From NCBI RefSeq assembly GCF_001584615.1, contig NZ_LQQC01000008.1, positions 62,001-126,000 of the forward strand: 64,000 nt of DNA. The letters run 5' to 3'. The first letter of the stretch is position 1. Each line of letters opens with the position of its first letter. Below the pieces are notes generated by a model. That model was not told the DNA's origin, did no database searches, and saw only the letters and a list, made by a program, of their open reading frames with translations. Below, in pieces: positions 26,159 through 34,924 of this stretch. Source of the stretch: Brevibacterium ravenspurgense (GTDB lineage Bacteria; Actinomycetota; Actinomycetes; Actinomycetales; Brevibacteriaceae). The position numbers and the translations under genes are program-made.

Positions 26159-26947
26159 TCAGCGGCCGGGCAGCGGTTTGGCGTCAGGTTCGCGAAGGTA
26201 CAGCGGGATGGGCTCCAGCTGCTCGCGTCCGGCGGCTTCCGTGCGGGCGGCGATCCGGGCGATGTCAGCCGCGAGCGCTTCTGTCGGGAACCGCGGATCG
26301 GGTGCGCCGAGCACGTCAGGGTAGAGCTCAAAACCGGCGCCGATGCGGAGGACGGCCGGTTCTGTCGAGCCCGGTTCCGTGGGACTTGATTCTGTTGGTC
26401 TCGGCTCGCTGCTTTCGGCCGCCAGGCCCTTGAGTTCGGCGAGGTCGGCGGGTTTGGCCACGTCGGGACCTGCAGCGAGGACCGGCAAGCCGTCCTCGTC
26501 GAGTCCTGCGTATTCAGCCCAGTAGACTTCGCGGCGGCGAGCGTCCGAGGCAACCAGGATCCGCACGGTGTCGACGTCTTCACCGTCAGCACGCAGCTGT
26601 TCGTACACCGCGAGTGCCAAACCGTCGTGCGAACGCACGCCCACTGTCCGCAGGCCGCGGCCCACGGCAAAGCCGAGGCCAGAGGCGATGCCTGCGCGCA
26701 TACCGGTGAACGGTGCCGGCCCCACGCCGACGGCCACGAGTTCGGGTTCAGGCGCCTGCTTCAGCACATCAGTAAGTGCCTGGCCCAGAAGTTCAGCGTG
26801 ACGGCGAGCGCGTGACTGCGCCCATTCGGCGTCAACACGGTCATCGGCGACAACCGCGACGGAGGCCGCGGATGACGTATCGAGCGCGACGACAACCGGC
26901 TGTTTCGCGCCAGCACGCGGGGTTGTGCTGGGGTTGTGGGCGGTCAC
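26159..26947 (-). CDS. tsaB: tRNA threonylcarbamoyladenosine biosynthesis protein TsaB
   Basis: 262-residue inactive paralogue of TsaD that scaffolds the t6A enzyme complex. VVVALDTSSAASVAVV at the N-terminus, HAELLGQALTDVL, and GVGPAPFTGMRAGIASGLGFAVG match TsaB. A Pro/Ser/Thr/Glu-rich loop (AAESSEPRPTESSPTEPGSTEP) near residue 185 is an insertion. The start is GTG at 26945-26947, overlapping the tsaE stop as GTGA; upstream in-frame codons lie inside tsaE. Confidence 0.93.
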   Translation of the reverse strand: MTAHNPSTTPRAGAKQPVVVALDTSSAASVAVVADDRVDAEWAQSRARRHAELLGQALTDVLKQAPEPELVAVGVGPAPFTGMRAGIASGLGFAVGRGLRTVGVRSHDGLALAVYEQLRADGEDVDTVRILVASDARRREVYWAEYAGLDEDGLPVLAAGPDVAKPADLAELKGLAAESSEPRPTESSPTEPGSTEPAVLRIGAGFELYPDVLGAPDPRFPTEALAADIARIAARTEAAGREQLEPIPLYLREPDAKPLPGR

Positions 26948-27435
26948 TGCATGGCCTCCTTCACACGCGCCAAACGGCTCGTCCAGGATCCACCGAAGCC
27001 CTGCAGAGTCGCTGTGCGCTGACCGGATTCCGGGTCGGCGGAGTCCGGCCTGGTCAGGGTGATCTCCAGGTGATCGTCGGCCAGAGATTCGGCCATACCG
27101 GCGCCCCATTCGACGACGGTGACGACTTCGTGCTGTTCGGAGTCGAGGTCGAGGTCATCAAGTTCCGCGGCGTCTTCTAACCGGTAGGCGTCAACGTGGA
27201 CGAGCCCCGGACCGTCGCCGACCGAAGGGTGTTCGCGGGCGATGATGAAGGTCGGTGAGGACACGCGCCCGCGCACGTTGAGGTGCGCGGCAAGCGACTG
27301 GGTGAACGTGGTCTTGCCCGCCCCGAGACCGCCGGTGAGGATGATGAGGTCCCCCGCCCGCAGCTGGGGTGCGAGTGCCGCTGCGAGTTCAGCCGTGCGG
27401 GCCTGATTGCGCAGCTCAATGTCGATGCGGCTCAC
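26944..27435 (-). CDS. tsaE: tRNA threonylcarbamoyladenosine biosynthesis ATPase TsaE
   Basis: 163-residue P-loop ATPase of the t6A system. Walker A GGLGAGKTTFTQ lies at about residues 35-46; PTFIIAREH and VHVDAYRLEDAAELDDLDLD are family motifs. GTG start at 27433-27435 overlaps the alr stop (GTGA) and its stop overlaps the tsaB start in the same manner, so alr-tsaE-tsaB are translationally coupled. Confidence 0.95.
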   Translation of the reverse strand: MSRIDIELRNQARTAELAAALAPQLRAGDLIILTGGLGAGKTTFTQSLAAHLNVRGRVSSPTFIIAREHPSVGDGPGLVHVDAYRLEDAAELDDLDLDSEQHEVVTVVEWGAGMAESLADDHLEITLTRPDSADPESGQRTATLQGFGGSWTSRLARVKEAMQ

Positions 27436-28715
27436 GCGGTTTCCCCGCTTTCGCTTGGCTCTCCGACCGCACGTCCCGTCAGCACCCTCTCAACGCGGCT
27501 GCCGATTCCGGTGACGATTTCGTAGTTGATGGTCCCGCCCCATGCGCCCCAGTCGGCTGCGGTGGGCTCGCCGGAATCGCCGGGGCCGAAGATGGTCACT
27601 TCGTCGCCGATACTCACGTCGGAGTCCAGGCCGACTTCCACCACAATCTGGTCCATGGCGATGCGGCCCACCTGCCGGTACTGGCGCCCGCCGATGAACA
27701 CGCGCGCGGCGTTGGATGCCGAGCGGGGCAGACCGTCGGCGTAGCCGCCGGCCACCAGCGCAAAGCGGGTGTCGGCCTCGCACGTGTAGGTCAGTCCGTA
27801 GCTGGCATGGCTGCCGCGGGCGACGTCCTTAAGCGCTATGACCTGCGATTTCAGCGTCATGGCCGGGCGCAGGCCCAGGCTTTCCGGAGTGCTGCCGGCA
27901 AAGGGGCTGAGCCCGTAGACGGCCAGACCTGTCCGCACGGCGTGTGCGGTCAGAGTGTCCGGTCCGGTGCCGATTGTCAGTGCCGCCGGTGAGTTCGAGG
28001 CGTGGACGATGAGTTCGTCCGGGTGTCCCAGGTCTGGCTGGGAGAGCAGGAAACCGCGCAGCTTCGAGATCTCTTCGGTGAAGATGCTGTACTGGTGGTC
28101 GGTGAATTCGCTTCCCGGCTCATCGGCAACCGCCAGGTGGGTCATGGCGCCAACAATCTTCAGACCGGCGCGAACATCGTCATCCAGCTGGGCCACCTCG
28201 CGAAGGAAGCCGTCAAACTGGCGCTCGGTCATCCCACCGCGGCCCAGCCCGGAGTCGATCTTGATGTGGATGCGCAGCGGGTTGTCTGCGCTCTTCCGAG
28301 CCGCTTCGACGATGAACGGCAGCTGTTCGGCCGCGCTGATGCCCGCTTCGATGTTCTTCTGGGCAAGCTCTGCAAAATCCACACCGATGGGCATGAGCCA
28401 GCACAGAACAACGGTGTCGGCGGCACCTTCGAGCCCTTCGGCAGCCAAGCGCTCCAGAAGGTCGCGCACCTGCAGGGCTTCCGGCACGGTGGCGGTGCCG
28501 ATTCGGCGTATTCCGGCTTCGACCAGCACGGGAACAACATTCGTGATGCCGTGACCGTAGGCGTCGGCTTTGACGACGGGGATGACATCAGCTTCGCCCG
28601 CGTGTTCTCGCAGCACTGCGAGGTTGGTGCGGATGGCGTCACGGTCGATGAGCGCTTTCAGCAGCGACGGACCGTAGGCCGTTGTGGGCAGGAGATCAGA
28701 TGACGTTGGGGACAC
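27432..28715 (-). CDS. alr: Alanine racemase
   Basis: 427-residue PLP enzyme making D-alanine for peptidoglycan. The PLP lysine is in VVKADAYGHG (about residue 48). HIKIDSGLGRGGM, ASNSPAAL and the C-terminal barrel with SYGLTYTCEADTRFALVAGGYADGLPR (catalytic Tyr) are all present. The start is GTG at 28713-28715. TAGGAT (28722-28727) ends 6 nt before it and overlaps the nnr stop, so an internal leaderless promoter may exist in addition to read-through from nnr. Confidence 0.95.
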   Translation of the reverse strand: MSPTSSDLLPTTAYGPSLLKALIDRDAIRTNLAVLREHAGEADVIPVVKADAYGHGITNVVPVLVEAGIRRIGTATVPEALQVRDLLERLAAEGLEGAADTVVLCWLMPIGVDFAELAQKNIEAGISAAEQLPFIVEAARKSADNPLRIHIKIDSGLGRGGMTERQFDGFLREVAQLDDDVRAGLKIVGAMTHLAVADEPGSEFTDHQYSIFTEEISKLRGFLLSQPDLGHPDELIVHASNSPAALTIGTGPDTLTAHAVRTGLAVYGLSPFAGSTPESLGLRPAMTLKSQVIALKDVARGSHASYGLTYTCEADTRFALVAGGYADGLPRSASNAARVFIGGRQYRQVGRIAMDQIVVEVGLDSDVSIGDEVTIFGPGDSGEPTAADWGAWGGTINYEIVTGIGSRVERVLTGRAVGEPSESGETA

Positions 28716-28724
28716 GCCTTGATC

Positions 28725-30185
28725 CTAACGCGCACGTGCTTTCAGCACAGCCTGTTCCACTGCTCGCGGCAGACCGGAAGCGTGTGTGGCAGACTTACCC
28801 GCCCTCCCGTGGAGCAGGACCGCGGCTGCCGCGGTCACGGCTGTCACACCGGGCTCGAGGTGCCCCTTGGCTGCCGCTCTTTCTGCCAGGAGCGCTGCGA
28901 GCACCCCCGTGAGAACGTCACCAGAGCCTGCTGTTGCGAGGTTTGCTGAACCGGCCGGCGGCAGGTGGACGGTGCCGTCGGGTTCTGCGATGACGGTGCG
29001 GTGGCCTTTGAGCAGAACGACCGCGTCGAGTTCGCGGGCGGCAGTGCGGGCCCAGCGCAGCTGATCCTGTTCGATCTGGCTGCGCTGAACGCTGTGGCCG
29101 CGTGCCTTGAGCAGCCTTTCGAGTTCACCGGCGTGGGGCGTAATGATGCTGCCTGCCGGCAAGCGTTCGGGTAGGTGGTCAAGTGCTCCGGCATCGGCGA
29201 TGACGGGCTCGCCGCTGGAGAACGCGGCTTCAGTCCTGTCGCTGCCCGGGCTTCCGGGGCCGACGGCCCACACCTGCACACGACCGTCGGCTGCCACGGC
29301 TTCCGGCACGTGGGACGTGACAGCTGAGCGCAGCCGTTCATCGCCGGTGATGCGCACCATTCCCGCGCCGGCGGCCACCGCCGCGTTCGTGCACAGAACA
29401 GCAGCCCCCGGATAGTCAGCGGAACCGGCACAGATGCCGACGACACCTCGGGTGTATTTGTGATCCTCACCCGTCGGCGCTTTCACGAGTTCGCGCAGGT
29501 CACTGCGCTTGTACACCCACGCATCCGGCACGGTGTCCGAAAAATCCAGGCCGATGGGTGCAAGAACCACACGGCCAGAGGCCCGCGCCCCGGCACCCGT
29601 GAACAGGCCGGTTTTGAGCCCGCCGAACGTGACAGTCCAGTCGGCCTGCACGGCAGCCTGGGCGCTGCGGCCGGTTGAAGCGTCAATGCCGGTGGGCACA
29701 TCGACCGCCACCGTGATCTGCCCTTCTGAGCGGGCGGAACTTGCCTGCCATACGCGAATGAGCCGCACAAGGTCCTCCGGCAGCTGCGGTTTCGCACCCG
29801 TGCCGAAAACCCCGTCGATGACCAGATCAGCGGCACCCAGGTGGCTCGGAGCCTGGGCAATGTCAACCCGCCGGCAACCGGCGCTGAGGGCGGCGGCCAG
29901 TCCCGCCGCGTGCGGTGTGCCGAGGGTGTGCAGGAGGGTGACGGCGGCACCTCGGCGGGCAAGGTCAGCAGCCGCAAACAGAGCGTCCCCGCCGTTGTTG
30001 CCGGGCCCGGTGAGAACAGCCACGCGGCGGCCGTAGACGGTTCCGCCGCCCAAACGCAGAACCCGGCGGCACACGGCAGCCAGTTGGCCTGCGGCCCGGC
30101 GCATGAGCCTGTCGCCTTCACCGGCTTCCAGCAGCGGGGCTTCGGCCTGGCGGATCTGCTCACCGGTGTACGCGGGGCGGGGCAT
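28725..30185 (-). CDS. nnr: Bifunctional NAD(P)H-hydrate epimerase / ADP- or ATP-dependent NAD(P)H-hydrate dehydratase
   Basis: 486-residue fusion that repairs damaged NAD(P)H. The N-terminal YjeF epimerase domain (1-215) shows GPGNNGGDALFAAADLARRGA, DGVFGTGAK and VDVPTGIDASTG. The C-terminal ribokinase-like dehydratase (about 225-486) shows GVVGICAGSADYPGAAVL, PHAGELERLL, LLKGHRTVIAEPDG and NLATAGSGDVLTGVLAALLA. Both domains look intact. It lies between acpS and alr in the cell-wall/t6A operon, as in other actinobacteria. Confidence 0.95.
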   Translation of the reverse strand: MPRPAYTGEQIRQAEAPLLEAGEGDRLMRRAAGQLAAVCRRVLRLGGGTVYGRRVAVLTGPGNNGGDALFAAADLARRGAAVTLLHTLGTPHAAGLAAALSAGCRRVDIAQAPSHLGAADLVIDGVFGTGAKPQLPEDLVRLIRVWQASSARSEGQITVAVDVPTGIDASTGRSAQAAVQADWTVTFGGLKTGLFTGAGARASGRVVLAPIGLDFSDTVPDAWVYKRSDLRELVKAPTGEDHKYTRGVVGICAGSADYPGAAVLCTNAAVAAGAGMVRITGDERLRSAVTSHVPEAVAADGRVQVWAVGPGSPGSDRTEAAFSSGEPVIADAGALDHLPERLPAGSIITPHAGELERLLKARGHSVQRSQIEQDQLRWARTAARELDAVVLLKGHRTVIAEPDGTVHLPPAGSANLATAGSGDVLTGVLAALLAERAAAKGHLEPGVTAVTAAAAVLLHGRAGKSATHASGLPRAVEQAVLKARAR

Positions 30186-30227
30186 CGTGATTCCTGTTCT
30201 GCTTAGGTTGAACGTCGTTCAGCTGGT

Positions 30228-30758
30228 TCAGCTGGGGTTCTTCCGGCGGGCTTCCTCGCGCATCCGGTTGCGCTCTTCGCGCCTGGCTGCAACATCGGCG
30301 CGGAACTGGGCGAGCGCGCGATCGTGTTCTGCCGTTCCGGGCACGGGAGGTGCCGGCTGGTCGACGGGCGGAGACAGTGACGGTCCGCTGCCTTCGACAA
30401 TGACGTAGGTGATGGTGCGGTCGCCGTCGTGCGTGATCGACAGGTGCACGTGCTCACCGCCGCGCTTGCGGAACATCTCGAGCACCCAGCCGCTCAACCG
30501 GAAAGACGGGGCACCGGAGAAAGCCGAGACCACCTCGGCCTCCTGCCACGGAATGATCTGCGGGAACTGCAGAGCCTTGACCAGCGCCTCTTTTGCCGAG
30601 AAGCGGGCGGCGAGGCTTTCGGGGCTGCGCCGCTTGCCGTTCTTCTTCAGCTGTTCAGCCGGAGTGAGCAGGCGGTCCAGAAGTTCGGGCACCCGCTCAA
30701 TGTGCTCCTGGAACCGGGGAACGTCGGCAATGTCAACGCCGATGCCGATGATGCCCAC
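30228..30758 (-). CDS. acpS: Holo-[acyl-carrier-protein] synthase with C-terminal extension
   Basis: 176-residue 4'-phosphopantetheinyl transferase. IGIGVDIADVPRF (Mg-binding Asp) and LAARFSAKEALVKAL (Glu/Lys motif) are diagnostic, and VHLSITHDGDRTITYVIVE ends the catalytic domain at about residue 120. AcpS is usually about 120-130 residues; here a Pro-rich linker and a charged helix (DRALAQFRADVAARREERNRMREEARR) add some 55 residues. GTG start with AAGGAGAG upstream. It lies 59 nt behind glmS. Confidence 0.93.
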   Translation of the reverse strand: MGIIGIGVDIADVPRFQEHIERVPELLDRLLTPAEQLKKNGKRRSPESLAARFSAKEALVKALQFPQIIPWQEAEVVSAFSGAPSFRLSGWVLEMFRKRGGEHVHLSITHDGDRTITYVIVEGSGPSLSPPVDQPAPPVPGTAEHDRALAQFRADVAARREERNRMREEARRKNPS

Positions 30759-30817
30759 GACTGCTCTCTCCTTACTGGTCTCGTGTGCGACCGGCCTTGG
30801 GCCGCTTTATTCGACTC

Positions 30818-32683
30818 TTATTCGACCGTGACCGATTTCGCGAGGTTGCGCGGCTGGTCGACGTCCAGGCCCTTGGCCTGAGCCAGCTCCATCGCGAAGA
30901 TCTGCAGCGGCACCGTGGTCAGCAGGGGCGCCAGCAACGTGGTGGTGTTGGGCACGTAGATGACTTCGGAAGCGTACTCGCGCACCGCCTCGTCACCCTG
31001 TTCTGCAATGACGATCGTGTTGGCTCCGCGTGCCCGGACCTCCTGAATATTGGAGACCACCTTGGCGTGCAGCGAATCCCGGCCGAAACGGCTGGGCACG
31101 ATGATGATGACAACCTGACCTTCGTCGATCAGTGCGATGGGGCCGTGCTTGAGTTCTCCGGCTGCGAAGCCTTCCGCGTGGATGTAGGCGAGCTCCTTGA
31201 GTTTGAGCGCACCCTCCATGGCCACGGGGAAGCCGACGTGACGGCCGAGGAACAACACGGACGGGGTGTCTGCCAGGCGCTTGGCCAGGTCCGTGATCTG
31301 CTGGGAGTCATCGTCCAGGAGCTGCTGGACCTTGCTGGGGATGTTCTGCAGTTCGTCCAGAATCAGCTGGATTTCGTCGCGGTACTTGTTGCCGCGCAGC
31401 TGCGCCAGGTAGAGGCCCAGCAGGTAGCAGGCCACAATCTGGGACAGGAACGCCTTGGTGGATGCCACAGCGATTTCCGGGCCGGCGTGCGTGTAGAGCA
31501 CAGCGTCGGATTCACGCGGAATCGTCGAACCGTAGGTGTTGCAGATGGCAACGACCTTCGCACCCTGGTGGCGGGCGTGGCGCAGCGCCATGATGGTGTC
31601 CATCGTTTCGCCGGACTGCGAAATCGCCACCACGAGGGTCTTTTCGGACACGATCGGGTCGCGGTAGCGGAATTCGTGGGCCAGTTCGACCTCAACCGGG
31701 ATGCGGCACCAGTGTTCGATCGCGTACTTGGCGACCTGACCGGCGTAGGCGGCTGTACCGCAGGCTACGACGATGATCTTGTCGACGGACTTCAGCACGG
31801 ATTCGTCAATCCGCATCTCATCCAGCGTGAGGCGGCCTTCCGTGTCGAAGCGGCCCAGGAGTGTGTCGGCGACTGCCTGCGGCTGGTCGTGGATTTCCTT
31901 TTCCATAAACGACGTGAAGCCGCCCTTGTCCACGGTTGCCGGGTCCCAGTCGATTTCGTATTCGGTGCCTTCGACCGGGTTGCCGTCGAAGTCCATGATG
32001 TCGACGGAGTCAGCGGTGATGGTCACGACTTCGTCCTGGCCGATCTCAACGGCGCGGCGGGTGTAGTCGATGAACGCTGCGACGTCCGATCCCAGGTAGT
32101 TCGCGTCTTCGCCCAGGCCGATGACCAGCGGCGAATTGCGGCGGGAGGCAACAACCGTTCCAGGCATGTCAGCGTGGACGGCCAGCAGGGTGAAAGCACC
32201 TTCCAGCTGGTTGGAGGTTCGTCGCATGGCCTCGGTGAGGTCACCGGTTTCACGATAGTTTTTGGCCAGCTGATGGGCTGCGACTTCCGTGTCGGTTTCG
32301 GAGGCGAATTCAACGCCGTCTTTCAGCAGCCGCTCTTTGAGTGAGGCGTAGTTTTCGACGATGCCGTTGTGGATGAGCGCCAGGCGACCGTCGTCAGCCA
32401 GGTGGGGGTGGGCGTTTTCATCAGTCGGCGCACCGTGGGTAGCCCAGCGGGTGTGGCCGATCCCGGTTGCGGCTTTCGGCAGGGGGTGTTCGGCAAGCTC
32501 ATTTTTGAGGTTGTCGAGCTTTCCGGCTTTTTTCGCTGAGGCCAGCTGGCCATCCTCGGTTACGAATGCGACGCCCGCGGAATCGTAGCCGCGGTACTCC
32601 ATTCGCTTAAGGCCTCCGACGGTGACGTCTTCAGCGGTGATCTGGGCGTTCGGGTTTCCGACGAATCCAACAATTCCACACAT
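30818..32683 (-). CDS. glmS: Glutamine-fructose-6-phosphate aminotransferase (isomerizing)
   Basis: 621-residue enzyme making glucosamine-6-phosphate, the entry to UDP-GlcNAc. N-terminal Cys (MCGIVGFVG) is the glutaminase nucleophile, with GHTRWATHG and GNGI-type HNGIVENYASLK; two SIS domains follow (ACGTAAYAGQVAKY, SQSGETMDTIMALR; FLGRHVGFPVAMEGALKLKE), ending in LAKSVTVE. The start is fixed by the required Met-Cys. The mRNA 5' end is probably short: TAATAT lies 8 nt before the ATG. No glmS ribozyme was seen. It is divergent from coaA and heads the acpS-nnr-alr-tsa run. Confidence 0.96.
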   Translation of the reverse strand: MCGIVGFVGNPNAQITAEDVTVGGLKRMEYRGYDSAGVAFVTEDGQLASAKKAGKLDNLKNELAEHPLPKAATGIGHTRWATHGAPTDENAHPHLADDGRLALIHNGIVENYASLKERLLKDGVEFASETDTEVAAHQLAKNYRETGDLTEAMRRTSNQLEGAFTLLAVHADMPGTVVASRRNSPLVIGLGEDANYLGSDVAAFIDYTRRAVEIGQDEVVTITADSVDIMDFDGNPVEGTEYEIDWDPATVDKGGFTSFMEKEIHDQPQAVADTLLGRFDTEGRLTLDEMRIDESVLKSVDKIIVVACGTAAYAGQVAKYAIEHWCRIPVEVELAHEFRYRDPIVSEKTLVVAISQSGETMDTIMALRHARHQGAKVVAICNTYGSTIPRESDAVLYTHAGPEIAVASTKAFLSQIVACYLLGLYLAQLRGNKYRDEIQLILDELQNIPSKVQQLLDDDSQQITDLAKRLADTPSVLFLGRHVGFPVAMEGALKLKELAYIHAEGFAAGELKHGPIALIDEGQVVIIIVPSRFGRDSLHAKVVSNIQEVRARGANTIVIAEQGDEAVREYASEVIYVPNTTTLLAPLLTTVPLQIFAMELAQAKGLDVDQPRNLAKSVTVE

Positions 32684-32770
32684 AGACTTCAATATTAACG
32701 CGCGGCGGTGCCGTAAGCTGGATTTCGCCGCCTGAGTGAATGCTGAGCGAAACGAGGATCTGCAGCACCT

Positions 32771-33829
32771 ATGGAACACAGCGACGCCACACCGTTCGTT
32801 CGATCCAGCGACCTCGACCCCGCTCGTCTGCTCGCGGGTCTGCGTCCGCACCAGAAGCAGAGCGGGCAGTCCATTGCCTCACCCTTTTGGAGTTTTGACC
32901 GCACCACGTGGTCCGAACTCGCTCAGGCCACTCCCCTGCCGCTGACGGCGGCTGACGTAGAGCGTCTGCGCGGTAAGGGTGAGCGCATGGACACCACCGA
33001 GATCGAAGAGATCTACCTACCGCTGTCGCGGCTGCTCAACCTGTACGTTTCAGCCCGCCGCAAGAAGCACAGGCTCACGCGGGAGTTCTTTGCTCCTCTG
33101 CGCGCCAGCGGTCACGACCCGGCCCCGCAGCACATTCCGTTTGTCATCGGTGTGGCCGGTTCGGTGGCCGTCGGAAAGTCCACGACGGCGCGTGTTCTGC
33201 GCGAAATGATGGCCCGCTGGCCGGACACCCCGAAGGTTGAGCTCGTCACCACGGATGGGTTCCTGTTTCCCAATGCAGAACTTGCCCGCCGTGGTCTGAC
33301 GTCGCGAAAGGGATTCCCGGAGTCCTATGACCGACGGGCGCTTATGCGCTTCCTGTCCAAGGTCAAGTCCGGTGCAGAAGAAGCACGCGCTCCCGTCTAT
33401 TCGCACCACACTTACGACATTGTTCCGGGTGCTGAAATCACGGTCCGTTCACCAGATGTGCTCATTGTCGAAGGGCTCAATGTTCTGCAGCCGCCCAGGC
33501 CGCGCGCTGACGGCAAAGTGGGTATGTCCGTCAGCGACTACTTCGACTTTTCCGTCTACGTCGACGCGGCTGCCGGTGATATTCGCCAGTGGTACATCGA
33601 CAGGTTCATGGAACTGAAGTCGGGTGCTTTCACCCAGCCGGATTCATACTTCCACCGCTATTCGGAGCTGACGGAAGACGAAGCACTCACCCTCGCCGGT
33701 GAGATTTGGGATTCGATCAACGCTCCCAACCTGCGGGAGAACGTTGCCCCATCGCGTGGCCGGGCCGATTTGATTCTGACGAAATCGGCCGACCATTCAG
33801 TACGCCGGATCCAGCTGCGCAAACTGTAG
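32771..33829 (+). CDS. coaA: Pantothenate kinase, type I
   Basis: 352-residue P-loop kinase for the first CoA step. Motifs: SPFWSFDRTTWSELAQ, P-loop GVAGSVAVGKSTTARVL (residues about 123-139), VTTDGFLFPN, SRKGFPESYD, YDIVPGAEITVRSPDVLIVEGLNVLQ and KSGAFTQPDSYFHRY. About 35 N-terminal residues precede the conserved part. No clear ribosome site precedes the ATG at 32771. The gene is divergent from glmS with an 87-nt shared upstream region. Confidence 0.95.
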   Translation: MEHSDATPFVRSSDLDPARLLAGLRPHQKQSGQSIASPFWSFDRTTWSELAQATPLPLTAADVERLRGKGERMDTTEIEEIYLPLSRLLNLYVSARRKKHRLTREFFAPLRASGHDPAPQHIPFVIGVAGSVAVGKSTTARVLREMMARWPDTPKVELVTTDGFLFPNAELARRGLTSRKGFPESYDRRALMRFLSKVKSGAEEARAPVYSHHTYDIVPGAEITVRSPDVLIVEGLNVLQPPRPRADGKVGMSVSDYFDFSVYVDAAAGDIRQWYIDRFMELKSGAFTQPDSYFHRYSELTEDEALTLAGEIWDSINAPNLRENVAPSRGRADLILTKSADHSVRRIQLRKL

Positions 33830-33887
33830 TCAGTTCGCACTGCTGAACCCGGCGTCTGGTGGGCCGAAGCCCGTGTGGTTTTGAAGT

Positions 33888-33914
33888 CCTCTGAGGGGCT
33901 TACCCCCTCAGAGG
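33888..33914. terminator. Bidirectional terminator between coaA and metQ
   Basis: Perfect 11-nt arms CCTCTGAGGGG (33888-33898) and CCCCTCAGAGG (33904-33914) enclose a CTTAC loop between the convergent stops. No long T run follows on either side. Confidence 0.75.
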
Positions 33915-33922
33915 TGTGTGAA

Positions 33923-34756
33923 TCAGAAAGCGGGGATCACCGCGCCGTCGGTCCACTTGTCTTCGATGAACTTCTTCACTTCTTCTGAGTGCAGGAGTTC
34001 GTCGAGCTTCTTGATGGCTTCGTTTTCTTCGTCACCTTCGCGAACTGCGAGGAAGTTCGCGTAGGGGTTGTTCTCAGCCGATTCCACGAGGATCGAGTCT
34101 TCGGTGGGCGACAGTCCTGCTTCCAGGGCGTTGTTGCCGTTGATGATCGAAGCGTCGGTGTCTTCAAGGGTGCGTGCCAGCTGTGCAGCGTCGGCTTCCT
34201 TGAACTCAAGGTTCTTCGGGTTGTCCTTGATGTCCTTGATGGTGGCGGTGGTTGCGTCCTTGCCGTCAGCCAGCGTGATGACGCCTTCCTTGGCCAGCAT
34301 GTCAAGGGCACGGCCCTGGTTGGCCGGGTCGTTGTTGATGCCGACGGTGCCGCCCTCGGGCAGTTCGTCAACCGACTTCACCTTCTTGGAGAACAGTGCG
34401 ATCGGTTCGATGTGCACGCCTTCGAATGCGTAGAGCTTGTAGCCCTGGCCTTCGACTTCTTCGTCCAGGTACGGCTTGTGCTGGAAGTAGTTGGCGTCGA
34501 GGTCACCGTCGACGAGCGCACGGTTGGGCAGCGCGTAGTCGGTGTACTCCTTGACCTCGATGTCGAGGCCGGCTTCTTCTGCCAGGTTTTCGTCGACGTA
34601 GCGCAGGATGTCACCGTGCGGGACCGGGGAAACTCCAACGGTCAGCTTGGTGATGTCGCCGTCTTTCTGGCCGACTTCCTGGTTTCCTCCGCCTGCACCG
34701 CAGCCGGTGAGGATCAGGCTTGCGGCGGTGGCAATAGCTGCGATGCGCAGTTTCAT
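33923..34756 (-). CDS. metQ: MetQ/NlpA-family substrate-binding lipoprotein
   Basis: 277-residue lipoprotein. Signal peptide MKLRIAAIATAASLILTGC with lipobox LTGC (Cys19), then the NlpA fold: LTVGVSPVPHGDILRYV, EVKEYTDYALPNRALVDGDLDANYFQH, GINNDPANQGRALDMLA and IINGNNALEAGLSP. Such proteins feed methionine to the MetNI importer. No metN or metI gene is adjacent, so it is an orphan binding protein here. Its promoter region is divergent from an ABC exporter and contains a 24-bp dyad. A proper ribosome site (AGAAGGA) precedes the ATG. Methionine specificity is inferred. Confidence 0.88.
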   Translation of the reverse strand: MKLRIAAIATAASLILTGCGAGGGNQEVGQKDGDITKLTVGVSPVPHGDILRYVDENLAEEAGLDIEVKEYTDYALPNRALVDGDLDANYFQHKPYLDEEVEGQGYKLYAFEGVHIEPIALFSKKVKSVDELPEGGTVGINNDPANQGRALDMLAKEGVITLADGKDATTATIKDIKDNPKNLEFKEADAAQLARTLEDTDASIINGNNALEAGLSPTEDSILVESAENNPYANFLAVREGDEENEAIKKLDELLHSEEVKKFIEDKWTDGAVIPAF

Positions 34757-34831
34757 ATGTGCAGTCCTTCTGACGAGTGTGCTTGTGTTGTCGGCAAGTT
34801 TCTCACTCTGCGGACAGCTTTCACGCGCTTT

Positions 34832-34855
34832 TCGTCATAAAGCTCCATATGACGA
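34832..34855. promoter_or_regulatory. Candidate operator: perfect inverted repeat between metQ and ABC exporter
   Basis: TCGTCATA (34832-34839) and TATGACGA (34848-34855) are perfect 8-nt arms around an 8-nt spacer. The dyad sits 76 nt upstream of metQ (-) and 70 nt upstream of the exporter GTG (+), so one regulator could control both. It does not look like the C. glutamicum McbR box. The binding protein is unknown. Confidence 0.5.
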
Positions 34856-34924
34856 GGCGGCGCTAGACTTCCCGTGCTCCCTCCTGTCCTGGTTCAGGTC
34901 AGGGAGCGTGGTGAAAGGAGCATC

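Noticed and set aside
30818-32760. glmS ribozyme or other leader upstream of glmS
   Set aside because: Only about 87 nt separate glmS and coaA starts, and a TAATAT box sits 8 nt before the ATG; no ribozyme core is possible.
34757-34924. SAM or methionine riboswitch before metQ
   Set aside because: No S-box or T-box conserved sequence seen; only the short dyad at 34832-34855 was found.
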